Positions 8,298 through 16,128 of a stretch of 64,000 bases of DNA are shown in pieces. A program made the translations under genes and the position numbers. Each line of letters begins with the position of its first letter. Positions within the stretch are counted from its first letter, which is position 1. A model generated the notes under the pieces. That model was not told the DNA's origin. It did not search any database and saw only the letters and a list, made by a program, of their open reading frames with translations. Source of the DNA: Puia dinghuensis (GTDB lineage Bacteria > Bacteroidota > Bacteroidia > Chitinophagales > Chitinophagaceae); contig NZ_BMJC01000006.1 in the NCBI RefSeq assembly GCF_014642875.1, positions 310,001 through 374,000 on the forward strand, given 5' to 3'.

Positions 8298-10553
8298 ATG
8301 AAGAAGTTTTTGGCTCTGATCAGCCTTTTGACAGCCGTCGCGACCCTGAATGCCCAAACGCCCCTGTCGGCCTTGCCCAAGGATTCCCTGAAGCTCTTTT
8401 TGCAGCCTGTAGAAGTACGGGCGCTGCGGGCTGGCGAAAAGGCCCCTTTTACCAAGACCGATCTCAACAGGCAACAGATAGAAAAGACCAATATTGGCCA
8501 GGACCTGCCCTTCCTGCTGAACCAGACGCCATCGGTCGTCATCAACTCCGATGCCGGCAACGGAGTGGGCTATACCGGAATTTATATCAGGGGCACCGAT
8601 GACTCCCGGATAAACATGACGCTAAACGGCATCCCCTACAACGATGCGGAAGAACAGGCTATCTTTTTTGTCGATCTCCCCGACTTCGCCTCTTCGGTGA
8701 ACAGCATCCAGATCCAGCGCGGGGTGGGGACATCCTCCAACGGAGCGGGCGCTTTCGGCGCAACGATCAACTTCTCTACCAATGAATTCAACGAGAAACC
8801 CTATGCAGAGTTTAACAACAGCTTTGGCAGCTTCAATACCTGGAAGAATACGCTGAAAGCCGGTTCAGGACTGATAGACGGCCATTTCACCATCGACATG
8901 CGGCTTTCCCGGATTGCCAGCGACGGCTATATCGACCGCGCCACCAGCGACCTGCGATCATTGTATTTCTCCGCCGCCTGGTATGATAAAAACTCTTCGC
9001 TGCGCTTCAACATCCTGCAAGGCAAGGAAAAGACCTACCAGGCCTGGAACGGTATCCCACAGGCCAAATGGGATGGCAACCAGACGGCCTTGCAGCAGCA
9101 TTATGACAACAATATCGGGTCGCTTTACTTTAATCAACAGGATTCGCTGAATCTTTTTCGCAGCAGCAACCGCACCTACAATTACTTTACTTACAAAGAT
9201 CAGACGGACAACTACTGGCAAAACCACTATCAGCTGTTCTTCAATCACCAGTGGAGCAACGAACTGACATTCAACAGCGCTGTTTTTCTCACCCGTGGTT
9301 ATGGTTACTTCCAGGAATACCACGACCAGGGGGATTCCGCCAATGCCAAGTATACATCGTATGGCCTGCCGCCTTATATCATCGGCGCCGATACGCTTCA
9401 AAGCACCAACCTCATCAGGCAGCGGTGGTTGGACAATTATTTCTATGGCAGCGTGCTCTCCCTGCAATATAAACGGAATAACACCGAATTGATCCTGGGG
9501 GGTGGCTACGACCGGTATGACGGTAAACACTACGGGTATGTCCTCTGGGCCGCCAATGGCGGGTTCCCGGATGACTACCGGTATTATTACGAGCCGGCGA
9601 TAAAGATCGACTATAACGTGTATGCCAAGTGGCAGCAGCAGTTTGGGCAGCACTGGACGGGCTTTGCCGATGTGCAATGGCGTCATCTGGATTATGAGTT
9701 GGACGGCTTTGACGATAACCCCGCCATCCTGGTGCATCCCAAATACAATTTCGTCAACCCGAAGGCGGGTATTACCTATACCCACTACAACTGGCAGGCC
9801 TATTTCTCGTATGCGATGGCCGGTCACGAGCCCAACCGGGAAGATTTTGAGGCCGGTGTCAACGACCAGCCGAAACCCGAGCGGTTACATGATTTTGAAC
9901 TGGGACTGCAGCGGAGGGGACTGAAATATTCCTGGGGTGTCACAGGTTACTATATGCTCTACCACAACCAGCTGGTGTTGACGGGCAAGATCAATGATGT
10001 AGGCGATTATACCCGGAGCAACATCGCGCGGAGCTACCGGCTGGGCATCGAGCTGCAGGGGAGCGCGAAGCCGGTAAATTGGCTGTCCGTTGACGCCAAT
10101 CTGGCCCTCAGCCAAAACAAGGCCTTCAACTATGTCGAGTATGACAATAACTATGACAACGGCGGACAGGTGAGCCATGCCTACAACACGACAACCATCG
10201 CTTTCTCTCCCGCTGTGGTCGGAGCCGCCACACTCAATTTCATGCCGGGGAGGCATTTTACGCTGAGCCTGCCCGCAAAATATGTCAGCAAGGAATACCT
10301 GGACAATGCTCAACAGGAGAACCGCAAATTGGATGGATATTACGTACAGAACCTGCGGGCGGTGTACACCCTGACCAACAAATTGTCCCGGGAGACCGAC
10401 ATCATCTTTCAACTAAACAATGTCTTCAACAAAAGATATACACCCAACGGCTATACCACCAGCTATATCTCCGGCGGTCAGCTGCAGACGGACAACTTCG
10501 TATTCCCGATGGCGGGGACGAATTTTATGGTGGCGGTGAATATTAAGCTGTAA
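8298..10553 (+). CDS. TonB-dependent outer-membrane receptor, probable thiamin uptake
   Basis: A 751-residue outer-membrane receptor. It has a signal peptide (MKKFLALISLLTAVATLNAQ), a plug domain with the pattern GVGYTGIYIRGTDDSRINMTLNG and VQRGVGTSSNGAGAFGATINF, and a 22-strand barrel region ending in MVAVNIKL. The ATG at 8298 is chosen over an upstream in-frame TTG because it starts the signal peptide. A TPP riboswitch lies directly upstream. Thi-box-controlled TonB receptors in Bacteroidota have been proposed as thiamin or thiamin-precursor importers, and that is the best call here. No inner-membrane pnuT or thiamin kinase gene is next to it, so a partner must be encoded elsewhere. Confidence 0.88.
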   Translation: MKKFLALISLLTAVATLNAQTPLSALPKDSLKLFLQPVEVRALRAGEKAPFTKTDLNRQQIEKTNIGQDLPFLLNQTPSVVINSDAGNGVGYTGIYIRGTDDSRINMTLNGIPYNDAEEQAIFFVDLPDFASSVNSIQIQRGVGTSSNGAGAFGATINFSTNEFNEKPYAEFNNSFGSFNTWKNTLKAGSGLIDGHFTIDMRLSRIASDGYIDRATSDLRSLYFSAAWYDKNSSLRFNILQGKEKTYQAWNGIPQAKWDGNQTALQQHYDNNIGSLYFNQQDSLNLFRSSNRTYNYFTYKDQTDNYWQNHYQLFFNHQWSNELTFNSAVFLTRGYGYFQEYHDQGDSANAKYTSYGLPPYIIGADTLQSTNLIRQRWLDNYFYGSVLSLQYKRNNTELILGGGYDRYDGKHYGYVLWAANGGFPDDYRYYYEPAIKIDYNVYAKWQQQFGQHWTGFADVQWRHLDYELDGFDDNPAILVHPKYNFVNPKAGITYTHYNWQAYFSYAMAGHEPNREDFEAGVNDQPKPERLHDFELGLQRRGLKYSWGVTGYYMLYHNQLVLTGKINDVGDYTRSNIARSYRLGIELQGSAKPVNWLSVDANLALSQNKAFNYVEYDNNYDNGGQVSHAYNTTTIAFSPAVVGAATLNFMPGRHFTLSLPAKYVSKEYLDNAQQENRKLDGYYVQNLRAVYTLTNKLSRETDIIFQLNNVFNKRYTPNGYTTSYISGGQLQTDNFVFPMAGTNFMVAVNIKL

Positions 10554-10570
10554 TAAAGCCCTCCGGGCCA

Positions 10571-10879
10571 TCAGGAACCTATCCTTTCCATCCAGGTGAG
10601 CATGCCGCCGGTGAGGTTTTTGACATTGGTAAAACCAGCCGTCTCGAGGATCATACACGCCTGGCCGCTGCGGTTGCCGCTGCGGCAATAGCAAATAACT
10701 TCATCATTTTTCCATTGATCGATATCGTCTGTCTCCATCATCCGAACACGGCCCAGGGGGAGAAGGATACCGCCGATGTTGAATTCGGCATGTTCGACAG
10801 GTTCACGCACATCCACCAGATGCAGGGATTCGCCGGCATCGAGCCGGGATTTCACTTCTTCAACAGAAATAGCTTGCAT
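10571..10879 (-). CDS. Rhodanese-like domain protein
   Basis: A single-domain 102-residue rhodanese without a signal peptide. The active-site loop is CRSGNRS with catalytic Cys65, followed by the helix SGQACMILETAGF and the motif NLTGGMLTW that closes the fold. Such proteins carry sulfane sulfur as persulfide on the Cys. It is the last gene of a run that starts with ddl and a PASTA protein (gap 15 bases). In many Bacteroidota the ddl-PASTA pair is followed by a pseudouridine synthase instead, so this neighbour is a local variation. It converges on the TonB receptor gene. Confidence 0.88.
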   Translation of the reverse strand: MQAISVEEVKSRLDAGESLHLVDVREPVEHAEFNIGGILLPLGRVRMMETDDIDQWKNDEVICYCRSGNRSGQACMILETAGFTNVKNLTGGMLTWMERIGS

Positions 10880-10894
10880 ATCCTTGTTTTTAAC

Positions 10895-11722
10895 TTATTG
10901 ATAGCCGCTGGGGGCAGGGGCTTGTTGGGTTGAATCTCCACCGCGAGCCGGCCGCTGGGCCTGCAGTTTGATATCGATACTCTGACCGGGACGGATGCGG
11001 TTGGGCAAACCATCCTCGTTGAGCTGCGGCGGGTCTTGCCAGAAGATAAAGGCTTCGGCCGAATCCCGGACATCTTTCCCGGGCACCACGGCGCCAAAAG
11101 AGATCCCCATCGAGTCGAGGCGGGCCTTGGCCTGCAGATAGGTGAGGCCAAACAGGTCAGGGACGATAAACCCCTGGCCGCCGCCAATGCCGTTGCCCAG
11201 CACCAGGGCGATAGCGCTGCCTTGCTGTATCTGGGTGCCGGGTTTGATCGCTGCTCCTTTATATTGTTGTTCAAGAACGGAGTTGCGGGCAAAGTCGGGC
11301 TTGAAGATGGTATCCCCCAATTTGAGCCCGTATTGCCGGAGGATCATCTCCGCATTGCGGAAGCTCATGCTCACCAGATTGGGCATCTGGATAAAGGGAG
11401 CCTGAGAGCGATTGATAGTCAGGTAGATGGTTCGGTTTATCTTCACCTGGTTGTCCGCTTCCGGGAATTGCTTTACTACTTGCAGCGGCCGCATGGTATC
11501 ATTGTACACGGAGTCCTGGATCTGCACCTCGAAGCCCTGGGATTGCAGGGTCTTCCTGGCTTCGTCGAACGAAAGACCGGTGACGGATGGTATCTTCATA
11601 GTCTTGCCATGCTGAGTCAGGAGGGCAAGGGAGCCGAGAAAGAGAAGCAGGAGCAGCAAAAGTAGGACGACGCCTGCTAACATATTGACCCAGAGCGGCT
11701 TGGAAGTGATGAACTTAAACAT
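10895..11722 (-). CDS. PASTA-domain membrane protein
   Basis: The 275-residue protein has one N-terminal transmembrane segment (about residues 12-34, very Leu-rich), then three PASTA repeats in the periplasm (about 42-106, 112-183 and 186-253). Each repeat shows the opening pattern I/MPxLxxxxxxxAxxxL. There is no kinase domain, so it is not a Stk/PknB kinase. PASTA repeats bind peptidoglycan or lipid II fragments in other bacteria. The gene follows ddl by 25 bases, consistent with a role in cell-wall synthesis. The C-terminal tail is Gln/Pro-rich and disordered. Confidence 0.85.
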   Translation of the reverse strand: MFKFITSKPLWVNMLAGVVLLLLLLLLFLGSLALLTQHGKTMKIPSVTGLSFDEARKTLQSQGFEVQIQDSVYNDTMRPLQVVKQFPEADNQVKINRTIYLTINRSQAPFIQMPNLVSMSFRNAEMILRQYGLKLGDTIFKPDFARNSVLEQQYKGAAIKPGTQIQQGSAIALVLGNGIGGGQGFIVPDLFGLTYLQAKARLDSMGISFGAVVPGKDVRDSAEAFIFWQDPPQLNEDGLPNRIRPGQSIDIKLQAQRPARGGDSTQQAPAPSGYQ

Positions 11723-11747
11723 GGTGCTGTAAAATACGCTTTTTATG

Positions 11748-12740
11748 CTATTTGCGTGCCAAAGCCTCTTCGATGAGCGCCGAATAGAAATTCTTTAGCG
11801 ACCAGCCAAAGACCCGCAACTGCTGAGGCACGATACTGGCTTCGCTCTGACCGGGAACCGTATTGATCTCCAGCATGTAAGGCTCACCCTTTGCCTCGTT
11901 GTAGATGAAATCGATGCGGATGATGCCGCTGCAGTTAAAAACCTGGTAAATCTTTTTGGCCGCGGCCCGCACCTTGGCGGCAATCGCCTCATCCACCTGC
12001 GCCGGGGTGGTCTCTTCATTCATCCCTGCCGTATATTTTGCTTCGTAGTCAAAGAATTCCTTTTTGCTCCTCACCTCGGTGAAGGGAAGGGTGATGATCT
12101 CCCCTTTCGACCGAAATACGCCGATGGTGAATTCGCGGCCGGCTATAAATTCCTCGATGAGCACCTGGTCATCTTCGCGAAAGGCCTTTTCGATGGCGGC
12201 GCCCAGTTCTTCCGAAGGGTTATTCACCTTCGACATTCCGATGCTGCTTCCGCCGTTGTTGGGCTTTACAAATACGGGGAATTGCAGATGACGGGTCACT
12301 TCGTCGGGGCTCTCCAACCTGTCCTTGATGAGCAATAACGATCGCGCAACGTTGATCCCGTTGAAGGCCGCTACCGCCACCGTGAACCTTTTGTTAAAAG
12401 TGAGGGCGGAGACGGCGGCATCGCAACTCGTATAGGGCAGACCCATCAGATCGAAATATCCCTGGAGCTTGCCATCTTCACCGGGTGTTCCATGGATGCC
12501 GATGAGGACGGCGTCAAAGCGGATCTTTTTGCCGGCGATGGTAAGCGAGAAGTCATTCTTGTCGACTTCGATCTTTGTACCGTCGGCCATTGCGTGAAAC
12601 CAGCTTTCGGGCGTGATGTCGATGCGGTAAACCGTATAGCGATCGTAATCGAGATTGTTCTGAATGGTGATGGCGCTTTTGTAGGAAATAACCGATTCAC
12701 CGGAATACCCGCCGGTAACAAAGGCGATGATGGGCTTCAT
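11748..12740 (-). CDS. ddl: D-alanine--D-alanine ligase
   Basis: Cytoplasmic ATP-grasp enzyme that joins two D-Ala for the peptidoglycan stem peptide. The 330 residues have the N-terminal GGYSGE phosphate-binding loop, HGTPGEDG, the mobile-loop sequence KPNNGGSSIGMSKV, and the Mg-binding ending YMLEINTVPGQSEASIVPQQ. The length is normal. A Tyr or Phe at the specificity position cannot be judged by eye, but the context (PASTA gene downstream) fits housekeeping Ddl and not a van-type D-Ala-D-Lac ligase. A TATTTTTG box lies 25 bases before the start. Confidence 0.95.
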   Translation of the reverse strand: MKPIIAFVTGGYSGESVISYKSAITIQNNLDYDRYTVYRIDITPESWFHAMADGTKIEVDKNDFSLTIAGKKIRFDAVLIGIHGTPGEDGKLQGYFDLMGLPYTSCDAAVSALTFNKRFTVAVAAFNGINVARSLLLIKDRLESPDEVTRHLQFPVFVKPNNGGSSIGMSKVNNPSEELGAAIEKAFREDDQVLIEEFIAGREFTIGVFRSKGEIITLPFTEVRSKKEFFDYEAKYTAGMNEETTPAQVDEAIAAKVRAAAKKIYQVFNCSGIIRIDFIYNEAKGEPYMLEINTVPGQSEASIVPQQLRVFGWSLKNFYSALIEEALARK

Positions 12741-12765
12741 TCAAGAAAAGATTTTTGGTATGGGG

Positions 12766-12773
12766 CAAAAATA
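12766..12773 (-). promoter_or_regulatory. TAnnTTTG -7 box of the ddl operon
   Basis: The minus strand reads TATTTTTG 25 bases before the ddl ATG. The same T-rich stretch serves as the tail of the hairpin immediately upstream. Confidence 0.5.
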
Positions 12774-12810
12774 AGAAAGGTGAAGGTTTCTTCAATCTCC
12801 TTCACCCTTT
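12774..12810 (-). terminator. Probable terminator of the ferredoxin gene, overlapping the ddl promoter
   Basis: On the minus strand a stem of eight pairs (GGTGAAGG with CCTTCACC, 12-base loop) is followed by TTTCTTATTTTTG. It sits about 130 bases after the ferredoxin stop. A second small hairpin (AAGTAGC/GCTACTT at 12841-12859) lies in between without a T run. Confidence 0.5.
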
Positions 12811-12939
12811 TATGACGGGAAATATCACCCGCCTATTTTTAAGTAGCACAAGGCTACTTTAACAAACCCGAAATAGTAATCCTAAGTTAGGCAATTCCCG
12901 GCACAAAGCAAATATTAAGACCGCAAATTATCCACAGGC

Positions 12940-13287
12940 CTAGATGTGCAACCTTTCCTTTTTGGCAAGGAGCTCTTCTACTGTCTCCCGGTACATTTCG
13001 TCGGGTACGCAACAGTCCACCGGGCAAACGGCCGCGCATTGCGGCTCCTCATGGAAACCTTGACATTCCGTGCATTTATTAGGAACGATAAAATAAGTAT
13101 CCACGCTGATCGGTGCATTACGCTGGGCTGCGTCGATCACCGTACCGTCGAGTAGGGTAAAAGATCCTTTCACGCTGGTACCATCGGTGATCGCCCATTC
13201 TACACCTCCTTCATAGATAGCATTATTCGGGCACTCCGGTTCGCAAGCGCCGCAATTGATGCATTCTTCTGTTATCTTGATAGCCAT
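12940..13287 (-). CDS. Ferredoxin with two [4Fe-4S] clusters
   Basis: A 115-residue soluble ferredoxin. Cluster ligands are visible as CINCGACEPECP near the N-terminus and CTEC...CAAVCPVDCC in the second half, the usual 2[4Fe-4S] arrangement with a longer insertion between the motifs, as in the Alvin (Allochromatium) type. The start MAIKITEEC is chosen because the ferredoxin fold begins there; a longer in-frame extension to 13359 is basic and unlike the family. It is transcribed away from the acyl-CoA reductase gene, a neighbour pair I associate with Bacteroidota. The partner enzyme is unknown. Confidence 0.93.
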   Translation of the reverse strand: MAIKITEECINCGACEPECPNNAIYEGGVEWAITDGTSVKGSFTLLDGTVIDAAQRNAPISVDTYFIVPNKCTECQGFHEEPQCAAVCPVDCCVPDEMYRETVEELLAKKERLHI

Positions 13288-13329
13288 TTTTTTGAGAATT
13301 AGGGAGTGATTAAAGTTTAACTTGCGCTT

Positions 13330-13337
13330 TATTTTTG
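13330..13337 (+). promoter_or_regulatory. TAnnTTTG -7 box for the acyl-CoA reductase gene
   Basis: TATTTTTG on the plus strand, 37 bases before the ATG. It points towards the opposing ferredoxin box at 13357, so the two transcripts overlap at their 5' ends by roughly ten bases. Confidence 0.45.
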
Positions 13338-13356
13338 CGGACATTCTTCCGCTAGG

Positions 13357-13364
13357 CAAATATA
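13357..13364 (-). promoter_or_regulatory. TAnnTTTG -7 box for the ferredoxin gene
   Basis: TATATTTG on the minus strand, about 70 bases before the chosen ATG and only 10 bases from the start codon of the neighbouring reductase gene. This position also argues for the shorter ferredoxin. Confidence 0.5.
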
Positions 13365-13374
13365 ATGTGGATTT

Positions 13375-14370
13375 ATGTATTTAGAACAACGAATAGATTT
13401 ATTGGCCCAACTGGGAGAATACTGTCTTTCTGCGGCACCGGCCTGGGAAGCCGCAAAGAAAAAGGCGCATGTCCTTAACGGCTGGTTCATCCCCGAATTC
13501 ATCGATGAAGCGGTGAGGCAGATAGCCGTCAATTTTCTCCACCGGGACAAACTGGAAGCCTGGGCAAATGACTATGCCCTCCCCGCCCATCAGGCAGCAC
13601 CCCGGACAGTGGGGCTCATCATGGCCGGGAATATCCCGCTCGTCGGGTTTCACGACCTGCTGTCGATATTCATTTCCGGCCACCGGCAGTTGATAAAACC
13701 CTCGGGCCGCGACGAAGTACTGATCCGTCATCTGGTCGAAAAGCTGATCGCGGCGGATACGAGGGTCGCAGACTACATCGGATTTGGCGACCGGCTCAAC
13801 GGGTGTGACGCTTACATCGCCACGGGTAGCAATAATTCCGCCCGGTATTTCGAATATTACTTCGGGAAGTACCCTCACCTCATCCGACGCAACCGCACTT
13901 CGGTGGCCATCCTCACCGGCGAAGAAAGCCGGGCGGAGTTGGAGGCGCTCGCTGACGACGTGAGCCTGTATTTTGGCCTGGGCTGCCGCAACGTCACCCA
14001 GATAGCAGTGCCGGAGAACTATGACTTTCTGCCCCTGCTGGAGGCATTTAAGAAATACCAATACCTTTCCGACCTCACAAAATACAAGCACAATTACGAT
14101 TACCAGCTGACCCTGCTGATCCTCAACAAAAAGTATTACATGACCAACGGGGCGATACTGCTCACCGGGAACGAATCGCCCTTTAGTCCTATCAGCGTTT
14201 TGCATTATGTGTATTACCGTCCGGGAGAAACACCTGCCCTGCCGGAGGCCTCCGGCGAGATCCAATGCCTCGTCGGCCGGGGATACGTTCCGTTTGGCAT
14301 GGCGCAACAACCGGGGCTGAAAGACTATGCGGACGGCATTGATACCCTGGAATTTTTGCGGGGGTTGTAA
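13375..14370 (+). CDS. LuxC-like acyl-CoA reductase
   Basis: A 331-residue protein resembling the acyl-CoA/acyl-protein reductases (LuxC family) of the aldehyde dehydrogenase superfamily, which reduce activated acyl groups with NADPH. Visible features are the nucleotide-fold segment GLIMAGNIPLVGFHDLLSIF, the loop IKPSGRDEVL, ATGSNNSARYFEYYFG, and the conserved GLGCRNVTQI that carries the probable catalytic Cys. There is no signal peptide. It is shorter than bioluminescence LuxC (about 480) and matches the compact Bacteroidota form. The divergent ferredoxin suggests redox coupling, but no direct evidence is seen. The physiological substrate is unknown. Confidence 0.85.
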   Translation: MYLEQRIDLLAQLGEYCLSAAPAWEAAKKKAHVLNGWFIPEFIDEAVRQIAVNFLHRDKLEAWANDYALPAHQAAPRTVGLIMAGNIPLVGFHDLLSIFISGHRQLIKPSGRDEVLIRHLVEKLIAADTRVADYIGFGDRLNGCDAYIATGSNNSARYFEYYFGKYPHLIRRNRTSVAILTGEESRAELEALADDVSLYFGLGCRNVTQIAVPENYDFLPLLEAFKKYQYLSDLTKYKHNYDYQLTLLILNKKYYMTNGAILLTGNESPFSPISVLHYVYYRPGETPALPEASGEIQCLVGRGYVPFGMAQQPGLKDYADGIDTLEFLRGL

Positions 14371-14562
14371 TAAAGGGAATTTTTGACAGACGGGGATGCA
14401 GGACTGTCAGGCGGAGCAGAAAATCTGCCTTTAAATTCGTATTTTAGGAGTGAGTTTGCGTCGATCTACGAAGGTCTTAGTAAAACATTTGTTAAACTGA
14501 CTTGATGGTATAGATATTGATCGAACGTTGACGTTAATTTGTTTCAGATAAAAAATTATCAA

Positions 14563-16074
14563 ATGAGAGCAAAACAAGTAGTAGCGGTTATCCTGATCAG
14601 TGCTTCAACCGCTGTGGCTACCATGTGGGGTTATAATCATTTTACCAATGGTAAAACCTATTATTACTCCCAGGACTCCGGCAAGGTACCATCCAACTAT
14701 GCCAAATTCTTTGAAGGCCGGAAAAGCGCCAATCCCCCAACCGATTTCGTCGACGCGGCTAGCGCAGCCATTCCAGCGACGGTTCATATCAAGACGAAGA
14801 CCATTCGTACAGTAAGCAATAATCTTCCCAAGCATAATCCATTCTCCGACCTGTTCGGCATCGACCCCGATGATTTCTTTGGCAATGGCAATGGGATGCG
14901 CAGCCTGCCCGAGATGGCTTCCGGTTCGGGGGTGATCATCAGCAACGATGGATACATCGTCACCAACAACCACGTGATCGATGGCGCCGATGAGGTGACT
15001 GTCACGTTAAGCAACCGCAAGTCGTTTAAGGCAAAGGTGGTAGGCTCAGACCCCAGCAGCGACCTGGCCGTCGTAAAGATCGATGCGCAGAACCTGCCTT
15101 TCCTGCTGTATGGTAATTCCGATGATGTGAAAGTAGGCCAATGGGTATTGGCTGTCGGTTATCCGCTGACGCTCGAGACGACGGTTACGGCCGGTATCGT
15201 CAGCGCCAAGGGAAGGACACTGGACATCAACAGGCGCCAGAGCCAGACCCCGGTTGAATCCTTTATCCAGACAGACGCTGCCGTCAACCCCGGTAACAGC
15301 GGCGGTCCGCTGATCAACACGGACGGACAACTGGTCGGTATCAATTCCGCCATCGCTTCACCCACGGGCTCCTATGCCGGTTATTCCTTCACCATCCCCG
15401 TCAACATCGTAAAGAAGGTGGTGAACGATATCATGAAATTCGGTACGCCGCAACGGGCTTATCTGGGCATCTCCTATCCCCGGGATGACATGAGCGATGA
15501 ACAGAAGAAAGAAAACGGTATCAAGGACGGCGAGGGCGTTTATGTCTGGACCGTTACCCCAGATGGTCCCGCAGCACATGCCGGCATCAAACAGGGTGAT
15601 ATCATTACGAAAATAAACGATGAGGAGGTCAGCACAGGCGCCGAAATGGTGGGTAAGATCGCTACCTATAGCCCTGGTGACAAGATCAAGGTTACGTACA
15701 AACGGGACGGAAAGGAATACACGATCCCGGTGACCCTGAGCAATAATTCGGGTAGCACCTCCACGGCCATTATCAAGACCTCTATGCTGGATAAGCTGGG
15801 TGCTACACTGGAAACACTGAGCAAGAAGGACGCAGCCAACCTGGATGTAAAGGGTGGCGTAGTGGTAAAATCCGTCACTGAAAACGGACTGATGGACAAA
15901 TCCCGGATACAGGAAGGATTCATCATCCTGAAGGCAAACGGGGAAGAAGTAAAGGATCTGGAAGACTTCCAACGCATCCTGGGCAAGTCCAGCGGCACGG
16001 TGAAGCTGGAAGGTGTTTTCCCCGGCTATGAAGGAGTTTACACGTATCCGCTGCGTCTTGCATCGGGCCGATAA
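14563..16074 (+). CDS. DegP/HtrA-type periplasmic serine protease
   Basis: A 503-residue S1C protease that degrades or refolds damaged envelope proteins. It has an N-terminal signal or anchor helix (residues 4-22). The triad is visible: His137 in TNNHVID, Asp167 in SSDLAVVKID and Ser246 in PGNSGGPL. Two PDZ domains follow, the first around residues 310-390 (YLGISYP and GIKQGDIITKIN), the second around 415-495 (RIQEGFIILKANG). The start is the ATG before RAKQVV; an in-frame TTG eight codons earlier is less likely. A strong terminator follows 20 bases after the stop. Confidence 0.94.
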   Translation: MRAKQVVAVILISASTAVATMWGYNHFTNGKTYYYSQDSGKVPSNYAKFFEGRKSANPPTDFVDAASAAIPATVHIKTKTIRTVSNNLPKHNPFSDLFGIDPDDFFGNGNGMRSLPEMASGSGVIISNDGYIVTNNHVIDGADEVTVTLSNRKSFKAKVVGSDPSSDLAVVKIDAQNLPFLLYGNSDDVKVGQWVLAVGYPLTLETTVTAGIVSAKGRTLDINRRQSQTPVESFIQTDAAVNPGNSGGPLINTDGQLVGINSAIASPTGSYAGYSFTIPVNIVKKVVNDIMKFGTPQRAYLGISYPRDDMSDEQKKENGIKDGEGVYVWTVTPDGPAAHAGIKQGDIITKINDEEVSTGAEMVGKIATYSPGDKIKVTYKRDGKEYTIPVTLSNNSGSTSTAIIKTSMLDKLGATLETLSKKDAANLDVKGGVVVKSVTENGLMDKSRIQEGFIILKANGEEVKDLEDFQRILGKSSGTVKLEGVFPGYEGVYTYPLRLASGR

Positions 16075-16094
16075 GAGAACCGATAACTTTTTTC

Positions 16095-16128
16095 ATAGGC
16101 TGGTCTGCGGACCAGCCTATTTTGTTTT
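16095..16128 (+). terminator. Terminator of the degP-type gene
   Basis: A perfect 11-pair stem (ATAGGCTGGTC with GACCAGCCTAT, loop TGCG) is followed by TTTGTTTT. It overlaps the last codons of the converging GH13 gene. Confidence 0.88.

Noticed and set aside
8958-9827. Open frame of about 290 codons on the minus strand opposite the TonB receptor
   Set aside because: No start context or domain; the receptor is clear on the plus strand.
13375-14370. Bioluminescence (lux) operon
   Set aside because: The LuxC-like reductase is the short Bacteroidota form and there is no luxA, luxB, luxD or luxE.
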